Below are positions 61,430 through 64,000 of a DNA stretch of 64,000 nt, in pieces. Numbering within the stretch: position 1 is the first letter of the stretch; each line of letters begins with the position of its first letter. The translations under genes and the position numbers were made by a program. The notes under the pieces were generated by a model. The model did no database searches. It was not told the origin of the DNA and saw nothing but the letters and a program-made list of their open reading frames with translations. The stretch is from Microcaldota archaeon (GTDB lineage Archaea > Micrarchaeota > Micrarchaeia > Micrarchaeales > CABMGC01), in the NCBI GenBank assembly GCA_028866785.1, contig JAGWHN010000002.1, forward strand, positions 1 to 64,000. The letters are read 5' to 3'.

Positions 61430-64000
61430 GTGCTTAATTTTAAGGTAAATCAAGGAATAAAGGTTAGCCTACCTTTTGAGAGTTATAAAAGTGCAATAAT
61501 TAAGAATCTAGACACGTACGCCCAGAATCACTCAAAAAACGGAGAACTGAAAGTCGTACTTAGGGGTAGACAAGTAACAGTATTTGATGACCTAAACAGT
61601 TTCGTTAAGGACGGAGGGCTTGAGGGTTATGTGGCACTCCCTACAGCTACTGGCAAGACTCCTCTATATATTAAATTTATAGAAGCTTTAACAACAGACA
61701 CGGACATAAAAACAATTATAGCCGTACCGACAAACGTGTTAGTTGAACAGACTGAAAAGATGCTGTATCAATTTATAGATCGAGAAAAGGTTGAAGCCCT
61801 CCCAAATAAAATTGGGATATTGAACTATTTGCATAAGGATTATAGTGCAAAGTTGTTGATAACAACTTACTCTTCACTTTGGTTGAATACTGAAAACGGC
61901 AATATCGATCCTAAAGACTATCAATTACTTATACTTGATGAAGCTCATGAAGCTATTACTAAAAGAAGAATAGAAACGATCAATAAATTTACCAATGCAT
62001 TTAAACTAGGTCTGACTGCGACTCCCGAATATTCTGAAGAGAAGAAGCTTGTAAATGTGCTCCCTAATGAAATACACAGAATGTCAATAAGAGAAGCTGT
62101 TTATGAGGGCCTTCTATCTAATTTTTCAGTTTATGTAGTAGAAACTCACACTGATCTTACGAATGTAAAAATCACTGCACATGGTGAATATGATGATAAA
62201 GATCTCGATATTGCTGTCAATACTGCCTCAAGAAATCTGGCAGCTCTAGAAGTATATCAAAATCTGTTTCCCGATACTCCTTCCGCAATAGCAAATTGTG
62301 TTAGCATTTCTCACGCATTAGCATTTGCAGAGTTGGCAAACAAAAACGGTATCCCTGCAGTTGCTGTTACTAGTTTGATGAATGAGGAAGAGCGTAATGA
62401 GGCCCTGTGGAAATACAAAAATGGCGATTATAAGCTAATAACGAATGTCAATATTTTAACAAGGGGGTTTGACGCACCTAATGCAACTGTTTGTTTGAAT
62501 TTAGCTCCGACATTGTCAAAGGTTAAAGCAACACAAAGATCCGGCAGAGTATTAAGACTGGACCCTGAAGAATATGAGCGTAATTATATTTCAAAGCATG
62601 CATACATTATTGATTTCAAAGATAAAACAAGCAGCAAAAGAGCGGTGCCTATATCATTTGCAGAAATAGCGGAGGATGCAGAGATAATAAGATCACAAGG
62701 AAAATATCATATTGATAAAATAAATAAAGAACCGCGAGTAAAACCTGATCTTAAAATAGATGGAATAAACGTCATTACTGAACCTAAATTGGTGATGCGT
62801 GTTGTTAATGAAGGCAGTATCCAGAGGCTTAAGAAAGCCCCAGAAAATTACCTCAGCAAAGTTGAATTAGCAAACACTTTGGATGTTACTCTTGGCAAGA
62901 TTGGCACAATTATCAGCATTTCTTCAGAGGAGTTGATAAAACATCCTGAATGGGTTGGTGAATATTTCTCTAAGAATGGACGTCCTATGTTACACTATCA
63001 TAACGATTTTGTTAAATTATTAAAAACAACATATTCGAAAATTGAAAGACCTCCTGAGAACTGGCAGACTGCAACTAAAATAAGTAAAAAAACTGGAATT
63101 TCATTCCATTATATTAAATCTACTATAGACAACTTATCGGAAGAACTCAAGAAACATCCAGAATGGTCTGGATTTTATCGCAAGGGTGCAGGCCCCAAAG
63201 AAGTTACTAAATATTACCATCCTGACTTTGTTGAATTAATAAAAGGTGCAGTTTTAAAGGTTGAAGTAGCACCTGATGGGTGGTCAAATCGGGCAGAAAT
63301 TAGTAAACTTGCCGGAGTAGATCCGAAAATGATTAAGTTTGTTATAGAAAACTTATCAGAAGAACTCAAAAAACATCCGGAGTGGTCCGGGATTTATCAT
63401 AGGCGTTTAGGTACTGGTCCTAACGTCGTCTACTATCATCCTGATTTTATAAAACTAGTTAAGGCATCTGTTGCTGAAAAGCTTACAAAGTTCACTTCAG
63501 TACCTGATGGATGGGCAACAATGACGCAGATAGGTAAAAGCAAGGGTAAATCAGCTCAAAACATGAAACCTATATTCAAGAGTTTGTCAAATGAATTAAA
63601 GCAACATCCAGAATGGTCTGGTCTTTATCGCTCTAAAACAGGGTTACATACTTTTTACCATCCTGATTTTATCAAAATCGTTTTGAGAAAAACCCCTTCG
63701 TTACCATTGGACAAAGCCATTGCACCTAAGGGTTGGATGAATCAAATACAAATAGAAAAAAGTACACATAGAGCTAGAAAAAACATTAAATTAGCAATTG
63801 AGGCTCTATCAGAAGAATTAAAGGTGCATCCAGAGTGGTCAGGAATATATAGATTGCCAATCAAAGGGGGCTACTACATGTTCTACCATCCTGAATTTAT
63901 AAAAATGTTAAAAGCTAAGGTGGAACACTTAGGAATTGCACCAAACGGGTGGATGAATGGCACACAAATTTCTGAAGATATAAATGAAAGTTGGTATAAT
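61430..64000 (+). CDS. SF2 DEAH-type helicase with tandem C-terminal repeats (partial at right edge)
   Basis: 857 codons to the window edge with no stop. Start GTG 61430 (AGGTAG upstream). The first 480 residues are a superfamily 2 helicase: motif I TATGKT (about 72-77), motif II DEAH (170-173), motif III TATP (196-199), ILTRGFDAPNA (motif V) and QRSGRVLR (motif VI, from 369), of the type found in restriction, repair and defence enzymes. From residue about 455 a unit of 71-77 residues is repeated: a helix-turn-helix-like part, then LSEELKKHPEWSGxYR and Y-x-HPDF. HPEW recurs at residues 505, 576, 649, 726 and 800, and a sixth unit has begun. The gene is much more AT-rich than the upstream genes. 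I recognise no family for the repeats. Confidence 0.85.
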   Translation, partial: MLNFKVNQGIKVSLPFESYKSAIIKNLDTYAQNHSKNGELKVVLRGRQVTVFDDLNSFVKDGGLEGYVALPTATGKTPLYIKFIEALTTDTDIKTIIAVPTNVLVEQTEKMLYQFIDREKVEALPNKIGILNYLHKDYSAKLLITTYSSLWLNTENGNIDPKDYQLLILDEAHEAITKRRIETINKFTNAFKLGLTATPEYSEEKKLVNVLPNEIHRMSIREAVYEGLLSNFSVYVVETHTDLTNVKITAHGEYDDKDLDIAVNTASRNLAALEVYQNLFPDTPSAIANCVSISHALAFAELANKNGIPAVAVTSLMNEEERNEALWKYKNGDYKLITNVNILTRGFDAPNATVCLNLAPTLSKVKATQRSGRVLRLDPEEYERNYISKHAYIIDFKDKTSSKRAVPISFAEIAEDAEIIRSQGKYHIDKINKEPRVKPDLKIDGINVITEPKLVMRVVNEGSIQRLKKAPENYLSKVELANTLDVTLGKIGTIISISSEELIKHPEWVGEYFSKNGRPMLHYHNDFVKLLKTTYSKIERPPENWQTATKISKKTGISFHYIKSTIDNLSEELKKHPEWSGFYRKGAGPKEVTKYYHPDFVELIKGAVLKVEVAPDGWSNRAEISKLAGVDPKMIKFVIENLSEELKKHPEWSGIYHRRLGTGPNVVYYHPDFIKLVKASVAEKLTKFTSVPDGWATMTQIGKSKGKSAQNMKPIFKSLSNELKQHPEWSGLYRSKTGLHTFYHPDFIKIVLRKTPSLPLDKAIAPKGWMNQIQIEKSTHRARKNIKLAIEALSEELKVHPEWSGIYRLPIKGGYYMFYHPEFIKMLKAKVEHLGIAPNGWMNGTQISEDINESWYN
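62800..64000 (+). repeat. Tandem coding repeats, period 71-77 codons, in the helicase tail
   Basis: At least five full units and part of a sixth. The core HPEW codons begin at 62942, 63155, 63374, 63605 and 63827. Each unit has a P-x-G/N-W-x entry (PENW, PDGW, PDGW, PKGW), a helix pair ending in LSEELK, the HPEWSG block and the Y-x-HPDF block. DNA identity is moderate, so the units are old enough to have diverged while the key residues stayed fixed. Confidence 0.8.

Noticed and set aside
61352..61430. Longer helicase N terminus starting at ATA 61358 or 61373
   Set aside because: The frame is open, but neither ATA has the GGTGA-N4 signal seen for the two accepted ATA starts; GTG 61430 has a reasonable site.

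Overview
The window is archaeal. It carries an archaeal information-processing gene set: a Cdc48/VAT AAA+ ATPase, ribosomal proteins eS6 and eL21, aIF2 gamma, topoisomerase VI subunit B, a Pno1-type KH protein, RNA polymerase subunit Rpo4, DUF655, a TATA-binding protein, Pelota, RsmA, alpha-NAC, DUF424, TruD, geranylgeranylglyceryl phosphate synthase (archaeal lipid pathway), an NFACT protein and RNase Z. Very compact spacing, many overlapping genes, minimal versions of core proteins, an unusual tRNA intron and huge surface proteins suggest a DPANN-type organism, most likely Micrarchaeota-like. That placement is an inference. Translation starts follow a clear rule: a GGTGA-type Shine-Dalgarno, usually 4 nt before an ATG, GTG or TTG. 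Two genes appear to use ATA.

Layout. 1-10.5 kb: housekeeping genes (racemase, Cdc48, eS6, aIF2 gamma, HIT, DHH, small zinc-ribbon protein, methyltransferase-like protein, winged-helix regulator with a palindrome in its leader, Pno1, TopoVI-B). 10.5-28.9 kb: a long run of minus-strand genes resembling a type IV secretion / DNA-transfer machine. It has a VirB2/TrbC-like two-helix pilin, six related polytopic VirB6/TrbL-like proteins (two with PKD domains), two VirB3-VirB4N-like membrane proteins, a VirB4/HerA-type ATPase, accessory coiled-coil and zinc-ribbon proteins, a GT-C type glycosyltransferase and a large membrane-anchored exoprotein. 29-33.2 kb: two surface proteins. 33.2-37.7 kb: MoxR ATPase, Rpo4, DUF655, eL21, a single-repeat TBP, DedA, Pelota. 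37.7-49.7 kb: giant surface proteins (a pilin-like protein with two six-blade propellers; an 1803-residue anchored exoprotein paired with a small membrane protein) interleaved with RsmA and a metallo-hydrolase. 49.8-61.3 kb: housekeeping genes and three tRNAs (Ala-TGC, Ser-CGA with an intron in the anticodon stem, Val-GAC). 61.4-64 kb: an AT-rich SF2 helicase with tandem C-terminal repeats, running off the window next to tRNA-Val.

Most notable: the T4SS-like cluster, the half-length TBP, the apparent AUA start codons, the noncanonical tRNA-Ser intron with a complete bulge-helix-bulge, the repeat-bearing helicase, and an NFACT protein that stops before its catalytic-side NFACT-R domain.
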